A program made the translations under genes and the position numbers. A stretch of 5,345 nt of DNA from Tidjanibacter sp. (GTDB lineage Bacteria; Bacteroidota; Bacteroidia; Bacteroidales; Rikenellaceae). Shown here piece after piece: positions 1-4,541 of the stretch. The stretch is taken from the NCBI GenBank assembly GCA_017628675.1, contig JAGBYS010000212.1:1-5345 (forward strand), read 5' to 3'. The notes under the pieces were generated by a model, which saw only the letters and a list, made by a program, of their open reading frames with translations, had not been told where the DNA came from and searched no databases. Position 1 is the first letter of the stretch. Each line of letters opens with the position of its first letter.

Positions 1-1
1 A

Positions 2-280
2 CTTCTAAACTACGAAGATGGATATGAGTACACTATTCGGGCACACAAGGAGTCTTACATGCCCGAAGATTTCCCCGAGTATAAGGATGTATTGTGGTGG
101 AAAGTTGACGAGATCTTGAATAAAGTAAAGAAAGAGAGCAATCTTCCCGATGATGTGTTTGTATATACCTACGGCAGTCCGTGGGGTTTTGACCCTCGTG
201 ATCCCCTATTGGAGCTTATGTTGGAGCACTACAAAGAGATTTTCGGGGAGGACGCAGAGATTTATTACCCCACGAAATAG
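2..280 (+). CDS. C-terminal part of an unrecognised protein (5' end outside window)
   Basis: I do not recognise this protein. The frame is open from base 2, so at least 92 codons are present before the TAG at 278-280. The codons before the first ATG (base 59) give LLNYEDGYEYTIRAHKESY, which has the same acidic, aromatic-rich character as what follows, so I read this as the tail of a longer gene. The competing view is a separate 73-residue protein starting at 59, because AAGGAG at 47-52 sits 6 bases before that ATG. The visible part is soluble-looking and rich in Trp, Tyr, Asp and Glu (LWWKVDEIL, then YTYGSPWGFDPRDP, then a helix-like LLELMLEHYKEIF). It has no membrane segment, no cysteine and no motif I can name. 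It is visibly more A/T-rich than the genes downstream, which hints at a different origin. The coding call is fairly safe; the function is unknown. Confidence 0.6.
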   Translation, partial: LLNYEDGYEYTIRAHKESYMPEDFPEYKDVLWWKVDEILNKVKKESNLPDDVFVYTYGSPWGFDPRDPLLELMLEHYKEIFGEDAEIYYPTK

Positions 281-303
281 GGAGGAGAAAAAATCGCATT
301 TGC

Positions 304-311
304 TAATTTTG
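304..311 (+). promoter_or_regulatory. Weak candidate -7 box upstream of nspC
   Basis: TAATTTTG fits the Bacteroidetes -7 pattern TAnnTTTG and lies 18 bases before the nspC start. No TTTG is seen at the expected -33 distance. The box is formed by the left edge of an A/T-rich repeat array, so chance is a serious alternative. Confidence 0.22.
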
Positions 312-333
312 AATTTTGAATTCTGAATTTTGA
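306..333 (+). repeat. Heptamer tandem repeat array A (unit ATTTTGA, 4 copies)
   Basis: Four consecutive 7-bp units: ATTTTGA (306-312), ATTTTGA (313-319), ATTCTGA (320-326) and ATTTTGA (327-333), with ATT of a decayed fifth unit after it. It fills most of the spacer between the upstream gene and nspC and overlaps the first four bases of the nspC frame. The same unit recurs at 3338-3362. Confidence 0.9.
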
Positions 334-1460
334 ATTACTACAACACCGTTCCGTCGCCTTGCTATGTCTTGGAGGAGGCGGAGTTACTTAAAAATATGGC
401 CGTCATCGACCGTGTGCGTCGTGAGGCGGGCGTGGAGATTATCGTGGCCCTCAAAGCGAGCGCAATGTGGAGTATCTTTCCCATCCTCCGCGAGCACTCC
501 GACGGCGCTACGGCAAGCTCTTTGGCCGAGGCCCGCTTGGTCTACGAGGAGTATGGCCAAAGGGCACACACCTACGCACCCGTCTACTCGGAGTGTGAGT
601 GGGAGGAGCTCGTGCGCTACAGCGACCACATAACCTTCAACTCGCTCGGGCAGTGGGAGCGCTACCGCGAGAGGGCCCTGCTGAATGGTATCTCGTGCGG
701 TCTGCGCATCAACCACGAATACTCGACCGTCGAAACGGACCTCTACAACCCCGCATCGCCCACAAGCCGTCTTGGCATCCGTGCCGAGCTGCTGAAGGAA
801 CTTCCCGAGGGCATTGAGGGCCTCCACTTCCACTCGTTGTGTGAGTCGCAGGCCGAGGACCTGGTTGCCACGCTGGAGGTTGTGGAGAGGAAGTTCGGTC
901 ACCTGCTGGATAAAATTAAGTGGTTCAATATGGGCGGCGGTCATCTTATGACCCGCAAAGGTTACAATGTAGACCTGCTGATTGACACTCTGCGTGGCTT
1001 CCGTGAGCGTCACCCCAATCTGAGGGTAATCCTCGAGCCCGGCAGTGCCTTCACTTGGCGCACAGGCACACTCGTAGCCACGGTGGAGGACATCGTGGAG
1101 GGCGGCGGCGAGAGCACCCTGGTGCTCAATGTGTCGTTTGCGTGCCATATGCCCGACTGTCTGGAGATGCCCTACAAACCCGCCGTCATCGGTGCCCACG
1201 ACCCCGCAGAGGGCGAGAAGAGGTGGCGCATAGGCGGCAACAGCTGTCTTGCGGGCGACTGGGTGGGCCATTGGGCCTTCGACAAGGAGCCTAAGGTGGG
1301 CGACCGCTTGGTCTTCGAGGATATGATCCACTACACGATGGTCAAGACCACGATGTTCAACGGCGTATCGCACCCCTCGATTGCCATCTGCCACACCGAC
1401 GGAGAGGTGGAGGTTGTCCGCCGCTTCGGCTACGAGGACTACAAAAACAGAATGAGTTAA
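330..1460 (+). CDS. nspC: Carboxynorspermidine decarboxylase
   Basis: NspC is a cytoplasmic pyridoxal-phosphate enzyme. It decarboxylates carboxynorspermidine or carboxyspermidine, the last step of the alternative (norspermidine/spermidine) polyamine route used by gut Bacteroidales and Vibrio. The 376-residue product has the usual length and the alanine racemase/group IV decarboxylase (fold III) layout. Visible marks are the N-terminal PSPCYVLEE, the PLP lysine in VALKAS (Lys42), HFHSLCES, the phosphate-binding glycine loop NMGGGH (200-205), EPGSAF (236-241), HMPDCLEMPYKP from 273, and GGNSCLAGD with the likely active-site Cys306 and Asp310. The start is TTG at 330. An in-frame TGA at 324 bars anything further upstream except ATT at 327, and the next ATG (396) would remove the conserved PSPCYVLEE. 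The usual partner, carboxynorspermidine dehydrogenase, is not in the window. It is followed after 3 bases by the NifX-like gene, which suggests one transcript. Confidence 0.95.
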   Translation: MNYYNTVPSPCYVLEEAELLKNMAVIDRVRREAGVEIIVALKASAMWSIFPILREHSDGATASSLAEARLVYEEYGQRAHTYAPVYSECEWEELVRYSDHITFNSLGQWERYRERALLNGISCGLRINHEYSTVETDLYNPASPTSRLGIRAELLKELPEGIEGLHFHSLCESQAEDLVATLEVVERKFGHLLDKIKWFNMGGGHLMTRKGYNVDLLIDTLRGFRERHPNLRVILEPGSAFTWRTGTLVATVEDIVEGGGESTLVLNVSFACHMPDCLEMPYKPAVIGAHDPAEGEKRWRIGGNSCLAGDWVGHWAFDKEPKVGDRLVFEDMIHYTMVKTTMFNGVSHPSIAICHTDGEVEVVRRFGYEDYKNRMS

Positions 1461-1463
1461 ACT

Positions 1464-1817
1464 ATGAAAATTGCAGTACCAACAAGGGATGGCAGGGTCG
1501 ATGACCACTTCGGTCACTGCGACCACTACACCATCTTCACGATAGAAAACAACACCGTTGTCGCCACCGAGTCGCTCCCCTCACCCCAGGGGTGTGGCTG
1601 CAAGAGCAACATAGCCAGCGAACTGCACCAGATGGGTGTGGAGGTGATGCTGGCGGGCAATATGGGCCAGGGTGCCCTCAATAAGCTCTCCGCTGCGGGC
1701 ATCCGTGTCATCAGGGGTTGCCGAGGAGATGTCGAAGTGCTCATCAAGACCTACCTTGCGGGCTTCGTCTTCGACTCGGGCCAGAGTTGCGACCACCCCG
1801 AGTGCGGTAATCACTAA
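1464..1817 (+). CDS. NifX/NifB-type iron-molybdenum cluster-binding domain protein
   Basis: This 117-residue cytoplasmic protein belongs to the dinitrogenase iron-molybdenum cofactor (NifX/NifB C-domain, MTH1175-like) family. Members bind Fe-S or FeMo-type clusters. In organisms without nitrogenase their real role is unknown, and no nif gene is visible here. The sequence starts with the family's MKIAVPTRDGRVDDHFG and continues through HCDHYTIF (18-25), PQGCGCKSNIA (Cys44 and Cys46), MLAGNMGQGALNKL (62-75) and IRGCRGDV (Cys86). The C-terminal tail, SCDHPECGNH (108-117), is a Cys/His-rich possible metal ligand. The whole domain is present. It begins 3 bases after the nspC stop with no clear ribosome binding site, so coupled translation from the nspC message is likely. 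The strong hairpin that follows ends the unit. The family call is firm; the physiological function is not known. Confidence 0.92.
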   Translation: MKIAVPTRDGRVDDHFGHCDHYTIFTIENNTVVATESLPSPQGCGCKSNIASELHQMGVEVMLAGNMGQGALNKLSAAGIRVIRGCRGDVEVLIKTYLAGFVFDSGQSCDHPECGNH

Positions 1818-1820
1818 ACA

Positions 1821-1851
1821 AAAAAACGACCCTTCTTCGGGGTCGTTTTTT
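1821..1851. terminator. Strong hairpin terminator, probably bidirectional
   Basis: A perfect 12-bp stem (AAAAAACGACCC at 1821-1832 with GGGTCGTTTTTT at 1840-1851) closes a 7-base loop. It begins 3 bases after the NifX-like stop and has a T run on the plus strand and, by symmetry, one on the minus strand. Its place between converging genes fits use by both transcripts. Confidence 0.93.
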
Positions 1852-1854
1852 GTT

Positions 1855-1870
1855 TAAGGACTCTAAGGAC
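1855..1870 (+). repeat. Minor 9-bp-spaced direct repeat (TAAGGAC twice)
   Basis: TAAGGAC occurs at 1855-1861 and 1864-1870, giving a 9-base period in the short gap between the terminator and the convergent gene. It may be a remnant of a longer tandem repeat; two copies alone could be chance. Confidence 0.4.
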
Positions 1871-1880
1871 CATAGAATTA

Positions 1881-1894
1881 TCAATTTTCAATTT
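1881..1894 (-). repeat. Two-copy heptamer repeat B at the end of the minus-strand gene
   Basis: TCAATTT occurs twice in a row on the plus strand (1881-1887 and 1888-1894), read as AAATTGA on the minus strand. It supplies the last codons and the TGA stop of the minus-strand gene. Two copies are weak evidence alone, but the 7-base period matches the other spacers. Confidence 0.45.
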
Positions 1895-2465
1895 CTATAT
1901 ACTCCGCATAGGTGAGCCTCGTGTGGGGGTTGGAGGAGCGGATCTCCTGGCGGATGGCCTTTGTTCCCCACGAGAAGAGCCACCACCGATGGGGCACACG
2001 GTGCACCACCTGGAAGAGTGTGTCGTGGGAGGTGACCTCCACACGGCTGAGCGTGGGGCGTGAGGTCACATCCAGCGCCACCCACCCGTCGCTCCAGTGG
2101 AGCCTATAGAGCGAGTCCGAGAGGATGGGGAGTGTGGCCATCTCCACGGGCCGCAGCAGCGTGTCGAGTGAGGTGGTGCTCTCCACCCTTGTGAGGCTCT
2201 CCACACGGCGCAGTCTGAGGCCAAGCGCCTCGATCTCGGCGGCGTCCCTGCGGCGGAACTCTTCCAACTCGCCCACGGTCATACGGAGCCTTGCCACCGA
2301 GGCCCTTGAGAGGGCGAGTGAGTCGCTGAGTGCTTGGCGCTCGGAGGTGGCCACACGGAGCCTCTCGGCCACCCTACGCCTCTCGGCCGAGCCTACAATG
2401 AGTATTGCGGCGGCAACCACGAGTAGCCCGCCGAGCAGAAGGATTGTTTTGGTTTGTCTTTTCAT
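1881..2465 (-). CDS. DUF6549-like membrane-anchored coiled-coil protein
   Basis: The 194-residue product has a short basic N-terminus (MKRQTK) and one hydrophobic span at about 7-26. A long Arg/Glu/Leu-rich coiled coil follows (about 27-95), then a small C-terminal domain ending WWLFSWGTKAIRQEI ... SSNPHTRLTYAEYIEIEN. That ending (aromatic patch, basic stretch, NPHT at 179-182, YIEIE at the tail) is how I remember Bacteroidales DUF6549 proteins, which I recall from memory only. Those proteins have no established function. One membrane anchor followed by a periplasmic coiled coil also resembles phage inner spanins, but no lysis genes are nearby. The ATG at 2463-2465 is right because it starts the anchor directly. 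The gene stands alone: it converges on the NifX-like gene, shares the terminator at 1821-1851, and diverges from rsmE with its own promoter box at 2509-2516. I am confident that it is a gene and moderately confident of the family. Confidence 0.82.
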   Translation of the reverse strand: MKRQTKTILLLGGLLVVAAAILIVGSAERRRVAERLRVATSERQALSDSLALSRASVARLRMTVGELEEFRRRDAAEIEALGLRLRRVESLTRVESTTSLDTLLRPVEMATLPILSDSLYRLHWSDGWVALDVTSRPTLSRVEVTSHDTLFQVVHRVPHRWWLFSWGTKAIRQEIRSSNPHTRLTYAEYIEIEN

Positions 2466-2508
2466 AATCGTCTTGTTTTGTTGGTTGAACTTTTGGGGCT
2501 GTCGGTGG

Positions 2509-2516
2509 CAAAGATA
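2509..2516 (-). promoter_or_regulatory. -7 promoter box for the minus-strand DUF6549-like gene
   Basis: CAAAGATA on the plus strand is TATCTTTG on the minus strand, an exact fit to TAnnTTTG. It would start transcription near 2503 and leave a leader of roughly 38 bases before the ATG. No clean TTTG is seen at the -33 position. A small palindrome, GAAAC and GTTTC around one base (2531-2541), lies where upstream contacts would be. Confidence 0.6.
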
Positions 2517-2558
2517 ACACCCCTAAAGCCGAAACCGTTTCCGAATTTTTTAGAAAAA

Positions 2559-2589
2559 ATCCTCCGAGCAGAGGATAAAATCCTGAGGA
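2559..2589. promoter_or_regulatory. Cluster of ATCCT/AGGAT half-sites, possible operator for rsmE
   Basis: ATCCTC (2559-2564) and GAGGAT (2571-2576) form a perfect 6-bp inverted repeat around 6 bases. They are followed at once by ATCCT (2580-2584) and AGGA (2586-2589), a second near-palindrome. The four alternating half-sites end 6 bases before the rsmE -7 box, covering where RNA polymerase would bind. The sequence shows the symmetry; an operator role is inference, and a small RNA hairpin is unlikely if transcription starts downstream. Confidence 0.35.
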
Positions 2590-2595
2590 AGATTG

Positions 2596-2603
2596 TATCT
2601 TTG
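2596..2603 (+). promoter_or_regulatory. -7 promoter box for rsmE, giving a near-leaderless message
   Basis: TATCTTTG matches TAnnTTTG exactly and ends 4 bases before the rsmE ATG (2608). Transcription should therefore begin at or within a few bases of the start codon. No TTTG is visible at -33; the inverted-repeat cluster occupies that stretch. Confidence 0.65.
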
Positions 2604-2607
2604 TACC

Positions 2608-3312
2608 ATGCAACTATTCTACGCACCCGACATAACAACCCCACTCTACACCCTCCCCGAGGAGGAGAGTGGCCACTGCGTGAGAGTCCTCCGACTCAAG
2701 GAGGGCGACTCACTCCACATCACCGACGGCCGAGGCACACTCTACCGTGCTGTCGTAGAGGAGTCCCACCCCAAGCACTGCACCATCCGCATCGTGGAAG
2801 AGCACCCCGAGTGGGAGAAGCGCCCCTACAGGCTCACCGTCGCTGTGGCCCCCACCAAGAACATCGACCGCATAGAGTGGTTTGTGGAGAAGGCCACCGA
2901 GTGTGGCATCGACCGCATCGTGCCCATCCTGTGTGACCACTCCGAGCGCAAGGTCGTTAAGCAGGAGCGCCTGGAGAAGATTGCCGCCAGCGCAATGAAG
3001 CAGTCGCTCAAGGCCTACCTACCTCAGATAGACCCACTTACCCCCATAAAAGAGATTCTCGCCGAGCCCTTCGAGGGTGTGAAACTCATAGCCCACTGCG
3101 AGGAGGATATGGAGCGCATATTCCTGGGCGATGTAGTCAGCAAGGGGGATGATGTGCTGGTGCTCATAGGCCCCGAGGGCGACTTTTCGGTGGCCGAGAT
3201 TGAGGCCGCACGCAAGGCCGGCTTCAGGGAGATAACCCTCGGCAACGCACGCCTCAGGACCGAGACCGCTGCCCTTGCCGCCACAATGTTCACGGCGTTT
3301 GTGAACAATTGA
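2608..3312 (+). CDS. rsmE: 16S rRNA (uracil-1498-N3)-methyltransferase RsmE
   Basis: RsmE uses S-adenosylmethionine to methylate N3 of U1498 in helix 44 of 16S rRNA, acting on the small subunit in the cytoplasm. The 234-residue product has the normal family length. A PUA-like RNA-binding domain (about 1-70, opening MQLFYAPDI) is followed by a SPOUT knotted methyltransferase domain (about 73-234). Knot motifs are present: VAPTKNIDRIEWFVEKATECGIDRI, split as VAPTK ... DRIEW ... KATECG, then IGPEGDFS (187-194) and LGNARLRTETA (212-222), which line the cofactor site. The residue after GPEG is Asp rather than the more usual Gly. ATG at 2608 is chosen because it gives the family's standard N-terminus and follows the promoter box at the right distance. 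A TTG at 2593 would lie in front of that box. The stop codon lies inside the repeat units of array C. No terminator hairpin follows it. Confidence 0.96.
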   Translation: MQLFYAPDITTPLYTLPEEESGHCVRVLRLKEGDSLHITDGRGTLYRAVVEESHPKHCTIRIVEEHPEWEKRPYRLTVAVAPTKNIDRIEWFVEKATECGIDRIVPILCDHSERKVVKQERLEKIAASAMKQSLKAYLPQIDPLTPIKEILAEPFEGVKLIAHCEEDMERIFLGDVVSKGDDVLVLIGPEGDFSVAEIEAARKAGFREITLGNARLRTETAALAATMFTAFVNN

Positions 3313-3325
3313 CAATGGACAAATT
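3305..3325 (+). repeat. Degenerate heptamer array C (ACAATTG type, 3 copies)
   Basis: The units are ACAATTG (3305-3311), ACAATGG (3312-3318) and ACAAATT (3319-3325). The array begins inside the last codons of rsmE, whose TGA is 3310-3312, and runs into the spacer. The first two units also create a TTGACA at 3309-3314. Confidence 0.65.
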
Positions 3326-3335
3326 CCCTAATAAA

Positions 3336-3343
3336 TAATTTTG
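3336..3343 (+). promoter_or_regulatory. Candidate -7 box for the chromate-transporter pair
   Basis: TAATTTTG fits TAnnTTTG, with TTGACA 21 bases upstream (3309-3314), a roughly suitable distance for a -33 element. The leader would be about 65 bases and carry arrays D and E. The box is formed at the edge of an A/T repeat, so it is only a candidate; read-through from rsmE is the alternative. Confidence 0.3.
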
Positions 3344-3362
3344 CATTTTGAATTTTGAATTT
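3338..3362 (+). repeat. Heptamer array D (ATTTTGA, 3.5 copies)
   Basis: ATTTTGC (3338-3344), ATTTTGA (3345-3351), ATTTTGA (3352-3358) and a partial ATTT (3359-3362). It has the same unit as array A about 3 kb away, again with TA directly before the first unit. Confidence 0.85.
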
Positions 3363-3371
3363 CCTCGAGCC

Positions 3372-3412
3372 TTAGGTCGGTTAGACTTTAGACTATAGAC
3401 TTTAGACAAAAA
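3372..3412 (+). repeat. Dispersed element E: 12-bp lead plus four GACTTTA-type heptamers
   Basis: The lead TTAGGTCGGTTA (3372-3383) is followed by GACTTTA, GACTATA, GACTTTA and GACAAAA (3384-3411). The element ends 2 bases before the ATG of the first transporter gene. It shares 23 identical bases with the copy at 4499 and then 15 more after skipping one 7-bp unit. Its place immediately before a start codon means it forms the ribosome-binding region of that gene. Confidence 0.9.
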
Positions 3413-3414
3413 CA

Positions 3415-3963
3415 ATGGCCTCTCTCTGGAGCATATTCTATTCGTTTCTGAAAATCGGAGCCTTCACCTTTGGTGGCGGCTATGCGATGATACCCCTCAT
3501 CGCCTCCGAGATGATCGACAAGCGAGGCTGGCTCTCCAAGGAGGAGTTCATCAATCAGCTCACCATCGCACAGAGCGTTCCCGGCCCCATAGCACTCAAC
3601 ACGGCCGTCTTCGTGGGCTACAAGACCCGAGGCATCAAGGGTGCTCTGGCGGCACTTCTGGGCGTCATCATCCCCTCGTTCTGCATCATCCTGCTGATTG
3701 CTACCTGCTTCACGGATTTCAAGGATAACACAACGGTGGCCGCCGCCTTCAAAGGTATGCGCCCCGCCGTCGTGGCACTCATCGCCGCACCACTCATCAG
3801 TATGGCCAAGGGTATGAACTGGTGGAAGATAGCCCTCGCACTCCTGGCCGCAGCGGCCATCTGGCAATTGGGACTCTCGCCCATCTGGTTTATCTTCGGT
3901 GGCGCCCTTGTGGGCATCGCCTGGTCGTTCCGCCCCGAGGGCAGAAAGGAGGATGGGCAATGA
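3415..3963 (+). CDS. chrA: ChrA-family half-transporter, first subunit
   Basis: This is a 182-residue inner-membrane protein of the chromate ion transporter (CHR) family, short-chain type. Such half-size subunits are encoded in pairs and presumed to assemble together. Characterised members expel chromate; the natural substrate in gut anaerobes is not established. Family marks are FTFGGGYAMIPLI (17-29), GWL (38-40), SVPGPIALN (54-62) and KGMRP (113-117). Hydrophobic spans lie at roughly 5-30, 74-98, 117-130 and 135-170, so 5-6 membrane passes are likely. The C-terminus is short and charged (RPEGRKEDGQ). The ATG at 3415 gives the family's normal N-terminus; it has no Shine-Dalgarno sequence and lies just after repeat element E. 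Its TGA overlaps the next gene's ATG. The symbol is used for the family only. Confidence 0.9.
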   Translation: MASLWSIFYSFLKIGAFTFGGGYAMIPLIASEMIDKRGWLSKEEFINQLTIAQSVPGPIALNTAVFVGYKTRGIKGALAALLGVIIPSFCIILLIATCFTDFKDNTTVAAAFKGMRPAVVALIAAPLISMAKGMNWWKIALALLAAAAIWQLGLSPIWFIFGGALVGIAWSFRPEGRKEDGQ

Positions 3964-4481
3964 TCTACCTGCAACTGTTTCTCTCCTACCTGAAGATAGG
4001 TTTCTTCGGCTTCGGTGGCGGCTATGCGATGATCTCGCTCATCTACAACGAGGTGGTCGTGCAGAACGGATGGCTCACAGCCTCCGAGCTGGCCGATGTG
4101 GCCGCCATCTCGCAGATGACCCCCGGCCCCATAGCCATCAACTGCGCAACCTATGTGGGCTACACCGTCACGGGCAATGTGTGGGGCTCGCTGCTGGCCA
4201 CTGTGGCCGTCAGCCTCCCCTCAATGACCCTTATGCTGCTGGCCACCCGTTTCTACCTGAAGCTCAGGGGCAACCGCCACTTCGAGGGGGCAATGGCGGG
4301 TATGCAGCCGATGATGATAGGCCTCATTCTCTCCTCGGCGCTGATGCTCTTCGGCCCCGAAACCTTCATCGACTGGAAGAGCTGGCTCATCTTCGCCGCC
4401 TGCTTCGTAGCCTCCATCAAGAAGGTCAACCCCATCCTACTGATAGTCCTCTCCGCCGTAGCAGGAATAGTGTTCTATTAG
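3960..4481 (+). CDS. chrA: ChrA-family half-transporter, second subunit
   Basis: This is the partner of the preceding gene, at 173 residues. The two overlap by ATGA (3960-3963), the classic arrangement for coupled translation and equal amounts of product. It aligns with the first subunit almost residue for residue: FGFGGGYAMISLI (16-28), GWL (37-39), MTPGPIAIN (53-61), then AGMQP at 113-117 where the partner has KGMRP. Hydrophobic spans are at about 4-29, 74-96, 117-132, 141-153 and 158-173. The conserved pieces are similar at DNA level as well, for example GGTGGCGGCTATGCGATGAT in both genes, in keeping with an old tandem duplication. The frame stays open upstream to 3822, but that part overlaps the first subunit's coding sequence and has no family similarity, so the start is 3960. 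A transport role is safe; chromate as the true substrate is inference. Confidence 0.9.
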   Translation: MIYLQLFLSYLKIGFFGFGGGYAMISLIYNEVVVQNGWLTASELADVAAISQMTPGPIAINCATYVGYTVTGNVWGSLLATVAVSLPSMTLMLLATRFYLKLRGNRHFEGAMAGMQPMMIGLILSSALMLFGPETFIDWKSWLIFAACFVASIKKVNPILLIVLSAVAGIVFY

Positions 4482-4498
4482 ACATCAGCTATAAGGCA

Positions 4499-4532
4499 TT
4501 AGGTCGGTTAGACTTTAGACTTTAGACAAAAA
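4499..4532 (+). repeat. Dispersed element F: second copy of element E, one heptamer shorter
   Basis: The same TTAGGTCGGTTA lead (4499-4510) is followed by GACTTTA, GACTTTA and GACAAAA (4511-4531) and a longer A run. It ends 9 bases before the ATG of the lipoprotein gene. Compared with 3372-3412 it lacks exactly one 7-bp unit. Nothing else recognisable lies in the 4482-4541 spacer, and no terminator hairpin is seen. Confidence 0.9.
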
Positions 4533-4541
4533 AAGACGAAT

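Noticed and set aside
300..326. Eight-codon leader frame TTG 300 to TGA 326 before nspC
   Set aside because: It is only the repeat array read in frame (ILNFEF) and has no amino-acid bias suggesting attenuation.
306..333. CRISPR-like repeats
   Set aside because: The units are 7 bases with no spacers, and no cas genes are present.
384..1526. Long (380-codon) open frame on the minus strand opposite nspC
   Set aside because: It lies entirely opposite nspC and the start of the NifX-like gene, has no recognisable domain, and reads like the reverse frame of GC-rich codons. The plus-strand genes have clear family motifs.
2593..2607. TTG at 2593 as the rsmE start, adding five residues
   Set aside because: It would lie upstream of the -7 box and so outside the transcript. 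The ATG at 2608 gives the standard MQLFYAPDI N-terminus.
3363..3383. Weak hairpin around CCTTAGG near 3370, considered as the rsmE terminator
   Set aside because: The stem is short with a bulge and no T run follows. The downstream half belongs to the dispersed element, whose other copy at 4499 does not keep the pairing.
3822..3959. Upstream extension of the second transporter subunit
   Set aside because: The extra 46 residues overlap the first subunit's gene in another frame and show no similarity to the family. ATG 3960 gives the expected N-terminus and an ATGA overlap.
3388..3960. 190-codon minus-strand open frame opposite the first transporter gene
   Set aside because: The translation is rich in Gly, Asp, Glu and His with no family pattern, and it mirrors the membrane-protein codons on the plus strand.
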